Below are positions 23,644 through 35,994 of a stretch of DNA of 64,000 bases, in pieces. The notes beneath the pieces are model-generated. The model did not search any database and was not told the DNA's origin. It saw only the letters and a program-made list of their open reading frames with translations. Both the position numbers and the translations under genes were made by a program. This stretch comes from Apiospora phragmitis. Taxonomy: Eukaryota; Ascomycota; Sordariomycetes; Amphisphaeriales; Apiosporaceae. Position 1 is the stretch's first letter. The number at the start of each line of letters is the position of its first letter. Where the stretch lies: contig JAQQWL010000004.1 of NCBI GenBank assembly GCA_038363925.1, forward strand, positions 186,001 to 250,000, read 5' to 3'.

Positions 23644-25444
23644 ATGTTTCCCAGCAAAGTTCCCCGCGTCGTCATCTTGACGGGGCTGGTTTTGCTGTTC
23701 CCTCGTCATTGGCACAAACTACTATCTCTACGACGATGACCCATTCCGCCCGCCGCCCACCAGCCTGCAACAGCAGCCCAGCTCGCCCAAGGAGCCTCCC
23801 CCGGTCGCCCCGCCCGGCGCTGGCTCCAAGAATGAAGTCTCTGTAGGCAAAATCGAACAGCCCCCCGCGGCACCCCCGGCAGCACCCGCTGCTCACGACG
23901 ATAGCCCTGCCCCGAATGCCGACAGCAAACCCCATGATATCCCTCAGTCAGCCGATGCTGGGCTGGAACCCCCAGCAGCCTCAGAGCACGAAGCACTGCC
24001 GCCGCCTCCTCCGCCCCCAGCAGCAGCACAGCCTTCGGGCCACCCGGGCGCAGCAGACGACCACCTGGGGACGACGCCGCCACCACCACCTGCTGAACCC
24101 CCCAAGTTCGAGCATGGCGATGAACATCCAATCCCGCCGCCAAACAACTGCCCGACCGAGCTCAACTTCCTAGCTAAGACCGGCGCAGAACTGCACCTCA
24201 GCAGCCATGTCAAGTACAACCGCCGCTGTATTCAGCCCATCTTCTCGTCGGAAGTCGACAGGAACGAGGTTGTCAACATCTCGACTCCTCTCACTGGAGA
24301 GGGGAAGACCACCGTCGACATGAAGAACTGCGCTGCGAACAAGCTTCCCAAGTGCATTCCTATCAAGCTGACTGTGCCGAAGCCCTATCCCGAAGAGAAG
24401 TTTAACAATATGATCTTTGGCATTTCGACCGGCTACGATCGTCTCAATGACGCGAGCTCGGTGGCCACGTTTGCGCATTGGATGGCGGGCACCGACGCGC
24501 AGCTTATCGCCCTCGTTACCGACATGCCAGAGCGATCGGCCGCCGAGATCAGGGCACTCAACAAAAGATTTGGCGATGCGAACATAAAAGCAACCCTCGT
24601 AAGGGCCCTGGACGACTCCTTCACCACGAGCCAGTCGCATTTCACCGTGCTGGTCCATATGCTCAACCACACCAAACCCGAAACTCAATGGTACGGGTTG
24701 TTGGATGACGATACCTTTTTCCCCAACCTGAAGCCGCTCGCCGATGCGCTTGCCAAGTTCGACCACAATAAGGATTACTACATCGGCACACTCTCGGAGG
24801 ACTTTGCGGCGGTGCGCAACTTTGGCTACATGGCCTTTGGAGGCGCCGGCGCATATCTTTCAGCCGCGCTCGCACAGAAGCTCGGCGACAACGCGCTGAA
24901 GTGCATCGAGGAGGCCACGGCCCCCGAGGGCGACATCATCATCCGAGATTGTGTGTACAGGCACTCCAAGGCCAAGCTGACCATCCTCGACGAGCTGTGG
25001 CAGCAGGATCTGATGGGCGACCCCAGCGGTTTCTTCGAGTCGGGCGTGCGGCCCATAAACCTTCACCACTGGAAGAGTTGGTTCCACTTGCGCCCCGAGA
25101 GGATGTCCCTTGCGTCCGATTTCTGCGGAGACTGTTTCCTGCAACGGTGGCGGTTTGGCACGGATGAAGTCCTGTCCAACGGATACTCGATTGCGAAATA
25201 CAGCGACGGGCTGGAGGAGCTGGATCTCAACTTCATGGAGAAGACGGCGTCGAATCTCAACGACGGCTTCGATTTCAGTATCGGACCCTTCCGGCCACTG
25301 ATAAATCCCGACAAGAAGAAGAGCTTTCTGTTTGAGGATGCCAACATCGACGATAAGGGCGTCCTAAGGCAACTCTACGTCTGGCGAGGTAACGCCGAAG
25401 CAGGCGAGATGGACGAAGTCATCGAGCTGGTCTGGAAGAAATAA
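23644..25444 (+). CDS. Type II membrane glycosyltransferase, GT31/Fringe-like (DUF604)
   Basis: Predicted Golgi-type glycosyltransferase. The N-terminus has a signal anchor (VPRVVILTGLVLLF...). The next in-frame residues, LVIGTNYYLYDDD, are reached only through a one-base shift near 23700. A Pro/Ala-rich stem (about 23750-24150) follows. The catalytic part has MIFGISTGYDRL, WYGLLDDDTFFPNL with the metal-binding DDD, YIGTLSEDF, FGGAGAYLSAALA, DIIIRDCV and PINLHHWKSWF, the order seen in fungal Fringe-like proteins. It ends VIELVWKK. Substrate is unknown. Apart from the one shift the reading is open from 23702 to the TAA. Confidence 0.85.
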
Positions 25445-27292
25445 AAACCCAAAAACTTGGGTTGGGGCACGAGGGTCGAGGGCAGAGGCATAATGAGCCA
25501 AGCTGGTTATAAAAAAAACTCTAGATGTGGCTTGCCTGAAGCGATTGGTTGTTCTTACTATTTTTTCTTAATCGGGGCGCGAAAACTTGGACATTTCCCC
25601 CGGACTGTTCTTTTTCTGTACATTAACGCCTGACGAATACTCAGCGAAAAGCATAAAACGGCGGGCAAACGCATATGCTTTTTCTTGTTTGAAACTCCTT
25701 TTCTCTTCTATAGCTGAAAGAAGAAAGATGATTGATGATGAAAAGAGACGAAATCACACGCAAAGCTGGCGCTTCCTTGCTCCTCGGGACACGGTGATAT
25801 ATGTCCCTCATACTTCTTTCGAGATACTAATGCTTCAACATACTTTTCATCTGCGAGCTCAATGGCGTACCTCTGGATGCCATCTGATTCGTGGCTGTGA
25901 TTCAACGCGATTAACCTCCTCTTACTCGTGGCGGCCCTCGGAATGTCAGAACCTTACTTGTTATGACATCCACGTATCGCAAACAACTGTGATGAATAGC
26001 CACCGAAAGCGGTGTCGCAAAACTGGAACGAATCGGGAGCTTCTCTTCGGCAGCACATTTCCATCTTAGGCATGATTGGACCGAGAACATGTTGCGGACA
26101 TCACTGTTTGGTCCAGGCTTTTGGTGGCGTCAAAGTTCTTATTTTTCTTTCCGCCGCCATCAACTTCCCACCTACCTAATGTCATCCGTTCCGTGGTCCA
26201 AGGTGGGAGGATTGGGCGTGGGGGATGGGCTATGTGTAATCTTCGATAATGGCGGCTCTTTCCACGCTGATTGGCAGAACTTGGCAAGTGGCCAAGGGGT
26301 GAAAAGAAACATGGAATGGACTGGAGTCGAGATCCGCGACAGTGGCTTCCGCCGTTACACCGGGGGGTCCGGATTCGTCTTGGTGACCTCGGATAGACGT
26401 CGGCCGCCCTGGCCGTTGCCCTTCCCCATTTTCTGACCCCCCTTACTCACGAATGAATATGACTGCGTGTTCACCGGTAGTTGAGGACGGGCTCGTTCAC
26501 TACCTTTGGGAAGCATAGGATCTGCCTTTAGAGGACACTCTGTGTTTATGGCAACGCATAATCATAAAGCGAGTAGTGTTGGTGGTGGCTTGCTTGAGCG
26601 ATGGTTGGAAGTCCCCACTTTTGCCGATGGTTTTCCATGGATTCTCAATGGAGGGCCATGATCTGGAAAGTGTCGATGTGGATGCCGGGCTCAGCAGTAT
26701 AGGGGACATGAAGAGCGTTGCGAAGAAGACGAAGGCGAAACTGAATCTGGAGGAGAAGTAGGTCGTCAGGTGCGCATGGCCATCACTTTGATGACTGTAT
26801 TGGTATCACGCCAACCCTGTGGGTACTCATGTGGATTATGAGCAGAATCAGGATCTGGGAGGATGGTAGCTGAGTTGAAGACATGATTACGAAAATCATT
26901 TCCCTCAAAATAATGGCAGAGTGGCTAATGTTCGGACGCGACATTCTACAAACATGATTACTCTAGTTGTGTGGGATAAACTATACGAATATTATCGTAA
27001 TAGGGGTTAGGGGTCATAGCACCCTAGCAGGGGTACACTGCTTACTATCGATCTTATATATATATATATATATATATATAGCTCTTTAAAGACTTCTTAG
27101 TGTTATTTTATCTTACTTTTTTTTAAATAACGATTTATTACTTCTTACTTATCTAATACTATCTCTATATATATAGCTAGGAGCTCTTTGTGATGCGGTA
27201 AATACAAAGGTGGCTTATACGGAAGCTGCTTATATACTCTACGTTTTAGCTAATTTAAGCAATTACAGACCCTTCTGACCTAATATTTGCCA
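25445..27292. other. Intergenic region with an AT-rich patch
   Basis: No gene supported. From about 27050 to 27260 the sequence is abruptly AT-rich, with a (TA)n run at 27055-27080, and may be a small RIP-affected repeat relic. It lies just beyond the 3' end of the PhoD-like gene. Confidence 0.5.
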
Positions 27293-29086
27293 TTACTTTT
27301 GCCAAAACCCCCAGGAAGGCCCCGGTTTATGGATCGTTCTCTCATACACCCACTCGTAATCCCAGACTTTCTCGCCATCCACGATCAGGTCGAACTGCAC
27401 CTTCCAGCGTTTCGGGTCAGTCGTGTCGAACGATATAGACGCGAACTTGGAGTTGCCACTATAGTGGTTATACACCGCCTGGTCTCCGCCCTGCTCCGGG
27501 ACGTGGAACCGGTCGAATGGTTCGTAGAACTGGTTCAAGGCCGACGTGGAGAACTCGATGAGGGTTCTGCCTTGCCCCGATGGGTCGGGGAAGAGGGTCG
27601 TCGTGTGTTCGTGGCGGTCCTGGTTTTTTGCTTACTTAGTTTCATACCCACCTTAAAAAAAGGATTCGCGGGGGGGAGCCAGGAAGGTAAAAGCGGGAAG
27701 AAAGCAAGGAAAGGGAACTTACGCCACTCAGGAGAACCACGCCGTCCGTCTCCCTCATCCACCCGAAGATCGTCTCCCGCTCGTGCAGGTACCCGGCCCA
27801 CCGATCCCCCTGATCCGGGCTGACCCAAGTCCGGGTCCACGGCACGCTGCTCACGACGACCTTCCACCGCGGCTCGTACCGCAGCCACTGCCGAAGCTGG
27901 TCGAGCTGCGCCGGCCCCAGCATGGTCTTCTCCGGGCCGTCGGGCATCTCCGCGGGCGACCGGTACCGGCGCGTGTCAAGCACGAAGAAGGAGACGTCGC
28001 CGCGCGCGAAGGTGTAGTACGACGCCGACGCCCCTTCCGCGCTGGGTGATGGCGGGTTCGCGTGGCCCTGGTAGTGCCAGTAGGGCGCCACGGCGTCTCG
28101 GTAGAGCCCCGTCTCGTTGCCGGACCAGTCGTTGGCGAACTCGTGGTCGTCGTAGACGTGCAGCCAGGGCAGGGCCCGCAGCGCCGGGGTCCAGCTGGGC
28201 GACGCGTACGTCTGGCGGTACAGGTCCGTGTAGTGCCGCCGGGTCCAGCCGAGCGGGTACGGCAGGTCGATGTAGATGAAGTCGCCGAGGAAGAGCATGA
28301 ACTCGGCGGTGCGGTTGCTGAGGTACCGGTCGAGGTGGTCCAGGCCCTTGACGCCGAGGGCGTGGTCTAGGGGGTGGTAGGGGTAGAAGGGCTTGACGCA
28401 GCTGGTCTGGATCATGGTCCACTTCTTCGGGTGCTCCTCGGCCGTCTTGAAAGTTCCGGCGTGGCTGGCGTTGGTCGAGTAGGTGTAGGCGGTGTCCGGT
28501 AGGAGACCGTCCAGCGTGAATGTCCCGGCCCAGTCGGTCTCTTCCGAAAGGCCGCGGATGATCACGAATACCTCGTTTTCGGGGGCTCCGGAATCCGGTC
28601 TCGCCTGTAGCTCCACGACAGAAGCCTGAGGGGCCCGGACCACGATGCGAGCGGACGTGGCGTCGACGTAGCCCATGCGGGAGAAGGACAGCTCATGGCT
28701 TGGGTGGAAATACTGACCCCTGTAGACGAAGTCGACTGCGGCGATGACGCAGAGGGTGTTCACAAGCGCCGTCAGCGCGGAGAGCAGCGGCCGTGTCGCG
28801 TCAAGCCAGCCCAATAGGACGACCAGGACCGGGTGACGGCGCCCCTTGCGTGGATGCCGGCGGGTCAGATGTAGTTGCAGTAGGGCTGACAGGGCATATG
28901 CAGCAAAGTTGGCGTATGTCCGGGGTAGGTACCGGGCGATCGGATACTGTCAGATGTGAGTTGAGGGGGTTTCTGCGGGGGGACAGTCGGTCGGGGGCAC
29001 CTACGAATCGCACGAACAAGACTGACGAATATCGCAGCGTCAGAGTGGTTGCTGCGAGGACCGCATTAAGTATCGGGATAATGAAC

Positions 29087-29088
<2 letters not shown>
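27293..29088 (-). CDS. PhoD-like metallophosphatase, membrane-anchored, 544 aa
   Basis: Exons on the minus strand: 29088-29005, 28946-27723 and 27619-27293, all phase 0, with introns of 58 and 103 nt. The start is the ATG beside a trinucleotide repeat. Hydrophobic N-terminal segments (MFIIPILNAVLAATTLTL; VLVVLLGWLDATRPLLSAL; NTLCVIAAVDFVY) anchor it. PhoD-type metal-site blocks follow in order: SCVKPFYPY, FMLFLGDFIYID, YDDHEFANDWSGNET, SFFVLDTRRYRS, and LLSG joined across the intron to DRHEH. PhoD enzymes hydrolyse phosphodiesters and monoesters and are often induced by phosphate starvation. It is transcribed divergently from the GIT-type permease at 30042 and shares its promoter. No frameshift. 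Confidence 0.88.
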
Positions 29089-29128
<40 letters not shown>

Positions 29129-29129
29129 C
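29086..29129. repeat. Trinucleotide (ATG/CAT) microsatellite
   Basis: About 14 repeats of atg on the plus strand, abutting the start codon of the PhoD-like gene. Read upstream of that ATG on the minus strand it would encode a run of isoleucine. Confidence 0.95.
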
Positions 29130-29335
29130 TGCTGCGGATGCAGGCCTGCACAGCTATCTCAGGAAGAAGCAGGAGTAGCAAATAACAGCTCGTGTTGGCC
29201 TAGTGCGCAGAGTAGTTATCATCTGGCACCTTGGCTTTCAAAGGTTTCCGTCCAACGTGGCGGTATTCGATGCCGTTATCCGTACGATGGCATGCTCCAC
29301 CCAAGCGTTCGCCGACACATACGGATCCGAAGGCG

Positions 29336-29341
29336 CACGTG
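29336..29341. promoter_or_regulatory. CACGTG box 1 (Pho4/NUC-1-type site, GCACGTGGG)
   Basis: Palindromic E-box in the promoter shared by the PhoD-like gene and the GIT-type permease. The flanks give GCACGTGGG, the strong yeast Pho4 context. Regulation by a NUC-1/Pho4 factor is inferred. Confidence 0.6.
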
Positions 29342-29579
29342 GGGGACTCGGTGGGCGTGGTCATACTCAAATAATCAATTAATCAATTGAAGTCGGAGGT
29401 AGTCCGACACCTACGAGAGAGACTGACAAGAATAATACAGGAAAGCCGCCGAATTTGTAAGGCAACCAGGCCAGATGGAAACGAGAACACTCGCGGGTTA
29501 CTAGGAGAAAAATCTCTTGATGGATGCGTTCTACGCAAATATGGGAAAGCCGACGCGGCGGCCCGACCGTGTCGACGAC

Positions 29580-29585
29580 CACGTG
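29580..29585. promoter_or_regulatory. CACGTG box 2
   Basis: Second E-box in the same 0.95-kb divergent promoter, about 460 bp before the permease start. Confidence 0.5.
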
Positions 29586-29825
29586 CTTCAATCCACTGGT
29601 TTTCACGGCTTCTTGGTTGATAGCAGGCCCCGCAACGGTGGGGGCGCCGTATCCGTTTTCCGACGTCCCCTGCAAATACCCCGATGCACCCTGATCCCGG
29701 ACTACAGATTTGCCGCAAAATAATCATGGTTCTCTATTCGTCTTCCAGACCACTGGTACGCGGAAATGAATTTTTCATCCCCCGGTGGTAACTGTCAGCC
29801 TCTACATCTGGTATTGGCTCGCTTA

Positions 29826-29831
29826 CACGTG
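29826..29831. promoter_or_regulatory. CACGTG box 3
   Basis: Third E-box, about 210 bp upstream of the permease ATG at 30042. Confidence 0.5.
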
Positions 29832-30041
29832 CGAGGCAGGGGTTGGTCGGTCGGAATGTCCCGAAGAGAGCAGCCGCTGCAGAACGAGGTACAGTATAAG
29901 TACCCATGTCATGATCAACTGCGCATGATGATATAAGGCACGAACGCATCCGCTTCTAGAAGCATATTGCAAAGTAACGCAGATCCCATCGGAACATCAT
30001 CCATCTCTCAACTCGCCAACCTGCTGCCGGTGGCTAACACA

Positions 30042-31853
30042 ATGAGCGCAGTAGAGGACACCCCGAAGACGGTTGCTGTCCTGAACAGCTCCGAGATGAC
30101 CTATCCGCCATCCTCATCAGACGGTGCTGTAGCAACTGATGCAGGTGCTACTGCTCCTCCTGCACAGCGGCCAGCCGGCAAGATCGACGTCCTGATCCAG
30201 GGCGTGGCGCTCTTTTCCGATGGATACAACATCCAGATTATAGGCTACATGAACACGGTCCTGGCCAAACTCTACCCGAAGCAGATGACTGCCCAAGTAA
30301 AGACGCGGTTGTCTAACTCCATACTGATCGGCGATGTCTTCGGCATGCTGTTCTTTGGTCTCTGCATCGACCGCTTCGGCCGCCGCGTCGGCATCATCCT
30401 GACCACCTTGCTCCTCGTCTTCGGCATAATCCTCGCCACGGCTTCGCACGGCACGACTGTTGAGGGCATGTTCTGGATGATGGTCATCGGTCGTGGTGTG
30501 GCTGGTGTGGGTGCGGGTATGTCCCCCTCCCCCCCCCCCCCTTTCCCGCGCCCCTTTTCCTAAATTCATACAATCAAATCGTTTGATCTCCCACAATAGA
30601 CGACCCCTTTCTTTCCAACATTGGCAAAACAGAATGCTAACTGTAATATACAATAATACACAGGCGGAGAGTATACCGTTTGTACCAGCCAGGCGCTAGA
30701 GTGTGCCGACAGTACCCCTGAGATGCGCAAACGACGCGGCATGCTCGTGGCCGTCTCCACGAATGCCGCCATCATATCTGGATTCGTGGCTTCCAGTATC
30801 GTTTCCCTCATCGTCATCGCAGCCTATGGCGGCGAGCCTAGCGACGGCATCTGGCGCATCTGCTTCGGCATTGGCATCGTTGTGAGTAAACCCCTATAAT
30901 GGTTCTTCATGTTGTTTAACATTTTACTGACCCTCGTTGGCTCAGTTGCCTCTATCCATCTTCTTCTTCCGCCTGCGCCTGACCGACTCGGAGCAGTACC
31001 AGAAGCACGCCATCCAGCACAAAGTCCCCTACTGGCTCGCCCTCAAGTTCTACTGGAAGGCGCTCCTGGGCTGCTGCGCCGCCTGGTTCCTGTACGACTT
31101 CGTCGTCTACCCCTTCAACCTGCTGGCCCCGACCCTGGTGGCGGGCTTTTCCTCCTCCCAGGGCCACCAGTCCTCCATGACCGCGAGCATCGGCTGGAGC
31201 GCCCTGATCAACTTCTTCGCCCTCCCGGGCGCCTTCCTCGGCGCCCTGCTCATGGACCGCCTCGGCCGCCGCCAGACCTACGCGCTGGGCTGGTCCATCG
31301 TCTGCGTCTTCGGCTTCGCCATCGGCGGCGCCATGGTGCCGCTGCAGCACGTCTTCCCCCTCTTCGTCGTCCTCTACGCCCTCTTCCAGACCTTCCTGTC
31401 CGTCGGGCCCGGCGACTGCAACTTCCTGGTCTCGTCCGAGTCCTTCCCACGCCCCTGCGCGGCCACTTCCTCGGCTTCGCCGCCGCGGTGGGCAAGGCCG
31501 GGGCCGCCATCGGCACCACGGCGCTGAGCGAGGCGCTGGCCTCCTTTGATGACCAGGTCAGGGGCCAGCAGGTCATTTTCTTGATTGGCAGTGCCATCTC
31601 CGTCGTCGGGACGCTTTGCGTGTGGTTTCTCATTCCGGATGTAAGTTTTTGATTTCCCAGATCTGTCTTGACCTTGGAAACTGTCTAGCTTCATAGTCCC
31701 ACTCTTATCATATGTTATGGTAAAAAGTCTGACTTCACTCTTGTAGGCTCCCAAGAATCTCGAGACGAGGACGTTCGTTTCAGGAACTACCTCGTGGAGA
31801 ACGGTTATGATACAAGCGACATGGGCTTACAGACTACCAAGGCAGAGAGCTAG
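30042..31853 (+). CDS. MFS permease of the GIT / phosphate:H+ symporter group
   Basis: Exons 30042-30516, 30664-30881, 30946-31640 and 31747-31853, with introns of 147, 64 and 106 nt at canonical sites and matching phases. Twelve-helix MFS architecture: GVALFSDGYNIQIIGYMN in helix 1 is characteristic of GIT1 (glycerophosphoinositol) and related phosphate permeases. DRFGRRVG and MDRLGRRQTYALGW are the two MFS loop motifs, and GGEYTVCTSQALE and SVGPGDCNFLVSSESFP are further family blocks. The reading shifts by one base near 31450 (SESFP to TPLRGHFLGFAAAVG) and near 31772 (PKNLET to EDVRFRNYLVENGYDTSDM). It probably imports phosphate or glycerophosphodiesters at the plasma membrane, consistent with the divergent PhoD-like phosphatase. 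Confidence 0.85.
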
Positions 31854-33027
31854 AAGTCTCGAGTCTTGTCAGCAACTAAGCCATCTTGATGAACAGCTCT
31901 TTATACTATCTAGCTAGACTTTTAATTAATTATTTACTTAGGGTACTGTTGTTTCACGTTGCCCCTTCTCAGCCACTATTGCCTCCATCGTCAAAACCGT
32001 GACAAATGGCTTTCACGAGAGTGATCGCGGGGAGTAAATCAGAATGTCGACACGCCCATTCATGTACATCATCAACGTCTATTCTTTTGTTATTCTTCGT
32101 TGCTATAGAAGATGTCGGTCGAGTGATGACGAAATAGCAACCCCTTGGGAACATGATGGACCGTGACAGCGAGAACAGCCGCAACTCGTGCACCTCACCA
32201 CTCAGCTGATGCATTGATCTGCGGATTTCAAGAGGGTGCCATCGGATGGGTTTGGTGCAACAAGGGGGGCCCAGCGTTTGCTAGGTACAAGGTGTATTCT
32301 AGAAGCCGCGTTCGCATCTCCCAGGTTATTCTCCTTCCTGATCCGGCATCGCGCGGGCAACGTGACCCTCTACCAGCAACCGCCCCTATCATATGATACA
32401 CCTCATTCTCCCCAACGTCCTTCAGATGCATTTATTCTTCATTTTCTCTTCCTCCTCTACCAGCCCCTACCATGGACCTCTCCCCCTCTGCCCTCCCCTC
32501 GAATCAGGAGGCCGTCTTTCGTACGCCGTCTTTAAGGCCCCTCACCAAGTCTACCTGCCCTCATTCACGCTTCGTTCTCCGCGTGGCGCTCCCATGGAAG
32601 CCAATCTGCTAGCGATGACAGCAGTCTCGCCCGTGTGTCTATTGTGCCTGTGCACGTATGGAGGTTCTGCCCAAGCTTAGCGACATTGGTCAAGATAAAA
32701 CTTGGCTTTCCAAAAGCCACGTTCTATGTGTTAAATGAAGCACCTTGCACCTTCGGCGGCTACGTGACATACCATATCTGCACTATGGCCGTTCCCGCGG
32801 CCACTCTCTGCCTTAGCGTTTGAGTTACACGCACATCATTGTACACAAGCCGCCCACTCGCTCGCATACGACGTCCGGTGGGTTTTATTGTTCGAATCGA
32901 CTTGAACCTACCCGTCGGCCTGCCTTCTTCAGCGACCTTCCACATTGCGTCTGGATGGAGCCGCACCCGTGCGGGATTCAGATGGTAGGTAGTGGGTAAT
33001 TAGTTTACTATATTATGTAGTTTTTGT
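31854..33027. other. Intergenic region
   Basis: Between convergent genes; no coding signal recognised. Confidence 0.5.
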
Positions 33028-34188
33028 TCAGGTAGCCCAACTAAACTTCCGCGCATGCGCCATCGAGCCCGAGCCGCCGTCCCGCAGCGATTTCCGGCGG
33101 ACTGTCGAACCCTCGATGTCGTTGGACGTTGCGATAGAGATCTCGTCCGCGCGACGGTAGGGCGCGACGCTGGTGTCGGCGAGCTCGGCGACGAACGTGG
33201 TGGCGGGCATCTCCTGGAGGGCGGGCCTCTGCGACGCTGGCAGCTCCATCCACGGCCGCGCGTCGGGGTCGGCCTCGTGTACGACCGCGGCGTCCATCTC
33301 CCGAGGCAGGGCGATGGCCGATTGTTTCATCTCCTCCTCCTCGTCGTGGGTCGGCACGCCCGCGAACCCTTCCGAGTGCGCGCTCAGGGCCATGCTTGAG
33401 CCGTTGTTGTCGTTGTTATTATTATTATTAAAGTTGTCTTCCGTCCCCGTCCGCTTGTACTTGGTCCGGTAGTGGTGCCGCCAGTACAGGAAGGCGATGA
33501 TGCCGAGGATGAGGGACATCACCGGCACGACCACGCCCACTACTATGATCGTAGTGGGAGCGCCCTCATTGCTGCCGTCATCCTTGCCGTCGCTTTCGCC
33601 GCCGCCGCCTGCCGTTCTCGTATACGTCTTGCCGGGTACCGTGGGATCCGTCTCCAGGACACTCAGGTCGGAGCTCTGCCAGCGCACCTGGATCGCATAC
33701 GCCATGGCCTGGGTTGTCGTCGTCACGGTGGTGGTCCCGTCGAGGTTCGTGGCATAGGTCGTCAGCGGGTCCACGGCTGTGGTGATGCATTTCCGCCACT
33801 GGACCGCGTCGTCGGTGGTGGTGTCCTCGAAGCAGGAGTACCCCGCCGGGCAGCAGATGCGCGCTGTCTCGCCCGCGAGAATCGGCCCCCCGTTCCAGGG
33901 CTTCCCGTTGCCCTCCGAGGTGCGGGCGGCCGACGCCGGGAGGTAGCAGCCCTCTGTGTAGCCCTGGGGGCAGATGGCCGGCGAGTAGAAGCCGTGCCGG
34001 TTGCCGTAGTAGTCGACCCAGTTGCCCGGCATGCACACCGACGACGACACGGCCGGTGCGTCCCGGAACGTCCACCACGGTTGCTGGCAGAAGTCGGGCA
34101 TTGTGAAAACGGTGGTCAGGGGTCCGGCGCCGCGCGTCGCTGTCGCCGCTGTCGCCGCTGTCGTCGGAATGCCCGTCGTGGCCGCCAT
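33028..34188 (-). CDS. Single-pass membrane protein with Cys-containing ectodomain
   Basis: The likely start is the ATG at 34188 (MAATTGIPTTAATAATATRG); the frame is open further upstream, to 34485, but that extension has no protein-like character. The ectodomain has TTVFTMPDFCQQPWWTF, CMPGNWVDYYGNRHGFYSP, ICPQGYTEGCYLP and ETARICCPAGYSCFED, a Cys pattern common in fungal wall-associated or sensor-like proteins. A transmembrane helix (TIIVVGVVVPVMSLILGIIA) is followed by YWRHHYRTKYKR and a cytoplasmic tail with poly-Asn and acidic stretches, ending ARKFSWAT. No ligand or catalytic domain is recognised. It is the last gene before the transposon block. No frameshift or intron is seen. Confidence 0.7.
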   Translation of the reverse strand: MAATTGIPTTAATAATATRGAGPLTTVFTMPDFCQQPWWTFRDAPAVSSSVCMPGNWVDYYGNRHGFYSPAICPQGYTEGCYLPASAARTSEGNGKPWNGGPILAGETARICCPAGYSCFEDTTTDDAVQWRKCITTAVDPLTTYATNLDGTTTVTTTTQAMAYAIQVRWQSSDLSVLETDPTVPGKTYTRTAGGGGESDGKDDGSNEGAPTTIIVVGVVVPVMSLILGIIAFLYWRHHYRTKYKRTGTEDNFNNNNNNDNNGSSMALSAHSEGFAGVPTHDEEEEMKQSAIALPREMDAAVVHEADPDARPWMELPASQRPALQEMPATTFVAELADTSVAPYRRADEISIATSNDIEGSTVRRKSLRDGGSGSMAHARKFSWAT

Positions 34189-35093
34189 CGTGCGGGTGAC
34201 CGGCCGAGCCGCGTCGTGTGGGGGTGTTGAGTGCGCTGTTTTCCGGGTGGGCAGGGGCGATCGCTCTGTGCCGGGTTTCTTCGGATCGGACGAGGTGGTG
34301 GTCAATAATGGCCGCTCGAGGGTATTCCGGGTGGGCGAAGGGGGGAAAGAAAAGAGATTTAGTCTGAACAAATCAAGTGAAGAAGCATCCACTACGATGC
34401 AGGGTTGAAATGGGGTGATCTGAGCTCGAATCGATCTTGAAGAAGAAGAAGAGAATGCAGCAATGAATGCTTGACGAGCAATCAAGAATCCAGGACTCGG
34501 GATTGGCGACGCGCCAGTGACCCGGTTGTGACCCGAAGGCGGCCCCTGCGAGTGAACGAACGTTGCCTGAGCAGGGATGGGCGGAAATTTGCCCAGTGCC
34601 AGCTTGGCCCGATTTCTGGCCCGATAACCTGGCTCCGAAGAGATCCGACCGGCTCTTCACCCTAGGCATCTTGATAACGCTAGAATGAATCAGTCATAAT
34701 TAGATCGTGACCCATGACGGAAATCTTGTTCCGCCAGCCACGTCTAAAGGCTGAAGAGCAAATGCCGGACGACAACCTGGGAGGCACTACTTGTTCCAGC
34801 GAAGTTGGAGTGGGACAGTGGGACGATTCGAAATTGGCTCTGGGAATGGCAGAATAATACGGAGTGTTTACCAGGGACGCGGCATATTCCGCCACAACCC
34901 AGCCATACAAGCCACACTAGATTTAAGCCACACTCCTGTTTTGGTTTTGCAGGCGCGACAGTCTCCGGTTCGACTTTATAATAAGCCAGGCTAACCTTGC
35001 CATGCGCAAGATTTAGTATTAAAAAAGGCTGGGAACATGGTACATATGTGACTGGCATTTCCTAAGGGGGTTCAAGAATGCGTAAAATGTGTA
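34189..35093. other. Intergenic region left of the transposon block
   Basis: Promoter and 5' leader of the membrane protein, then about 500 bp of ordinary-GC sequence up to the TA target site at 35092-35093. No gene is seen. Confidence 0.5.
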
Positions 35094-35141
35094 ACGTAGT
35101 CCACGGTCTAATTAAACACACGGTTTAATTAAACACTTTTT
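35094..35141 (+). repeat. Left terminal inverted repeat of pogo-like element
   Basis: Pairs with 45111-45158; TA target site immediately outside. Confidence 0.9.
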
Positions 35142-35330
35142 AAAACCTTGTATAATAAAATATGAATTTATTTAATTATTAGGTTTAAAATTAATTAAAA
35201 CTATTTAGAATTATTTTCGTTAAACGCTTTTATATTATTTTAATAAGTATAAGTATTATACCTAGGCTCTTTATAGATTTTATAGTATTATAAACGCGTT
35301 TTAAACGTTTTTATATAACTACTCCCTCCT

Positions 35331-35994
35331 TATTACAACTCGACCTAACCATGCGGCTAAAAGACCCCACTTACTGGCACGGAACTACTATACCCCGAAC
35401 AGGCTACGATATCACAGCTACGGACCGTACCACTAGTTATATGAATACGAAACCAGACCTTCCCTAATAACGAGTAACGCTATTACTACGCCCGATGATA
35501 GGATAAATACGCCTATAAAGTAACGATAACTAATAGTAAGTCACGTAGTATAATAAACGTTTAAGCGAGATTATTAAGCGGCGTAAAGCGTAATTAAAAA
35601 AGATTATTAAATAGTATAAAATGTAATTAAAAGCGATTATTAAATAATATTAAATATATTTAAAAAAGATTATTAAGTAATAATAAATTAATAAAAAAAA
35701 AGATTAAATATATAACAATAAATATTTCTTATATATTTTATATAAATATTTTTTATTTTAATAATTAATTTAAATATTAATTTTAATTTATTAATAAAGT
35801 AAATAATTTTAACGAAACTATTACGAATATTTTTAAACTTACATATTTTAGTTATTTTTATTTTTACGAGTTATTACTTATTATATCGATAAAAGCGATT
35901 TTTATCGCACGTTTAAATACTCTCTCGTATTATTAATATAAACCTTAATACGTTTTATTAGGTTTTTTTTAAAACTTAAATAATATTCGTTATA
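35331..35994 (+). repeat. 5' LTR of Gypsy element
   Basis: 664 bp. Begins tattacaactcgacc and ends gttata, consistent with RIP-altered TG...CA ends. Compared with the 3' LTR, the first roughly 110 bp keep more C/G while the last several hundred bp are more AT-rich. Confidence 0.9.

Noticed and set aside
27050..27260. Separate named transposon
   Set aside because: AT-rich with TA repeats but no terminal repeats or coding trace; reported only as an AT-rich patch.
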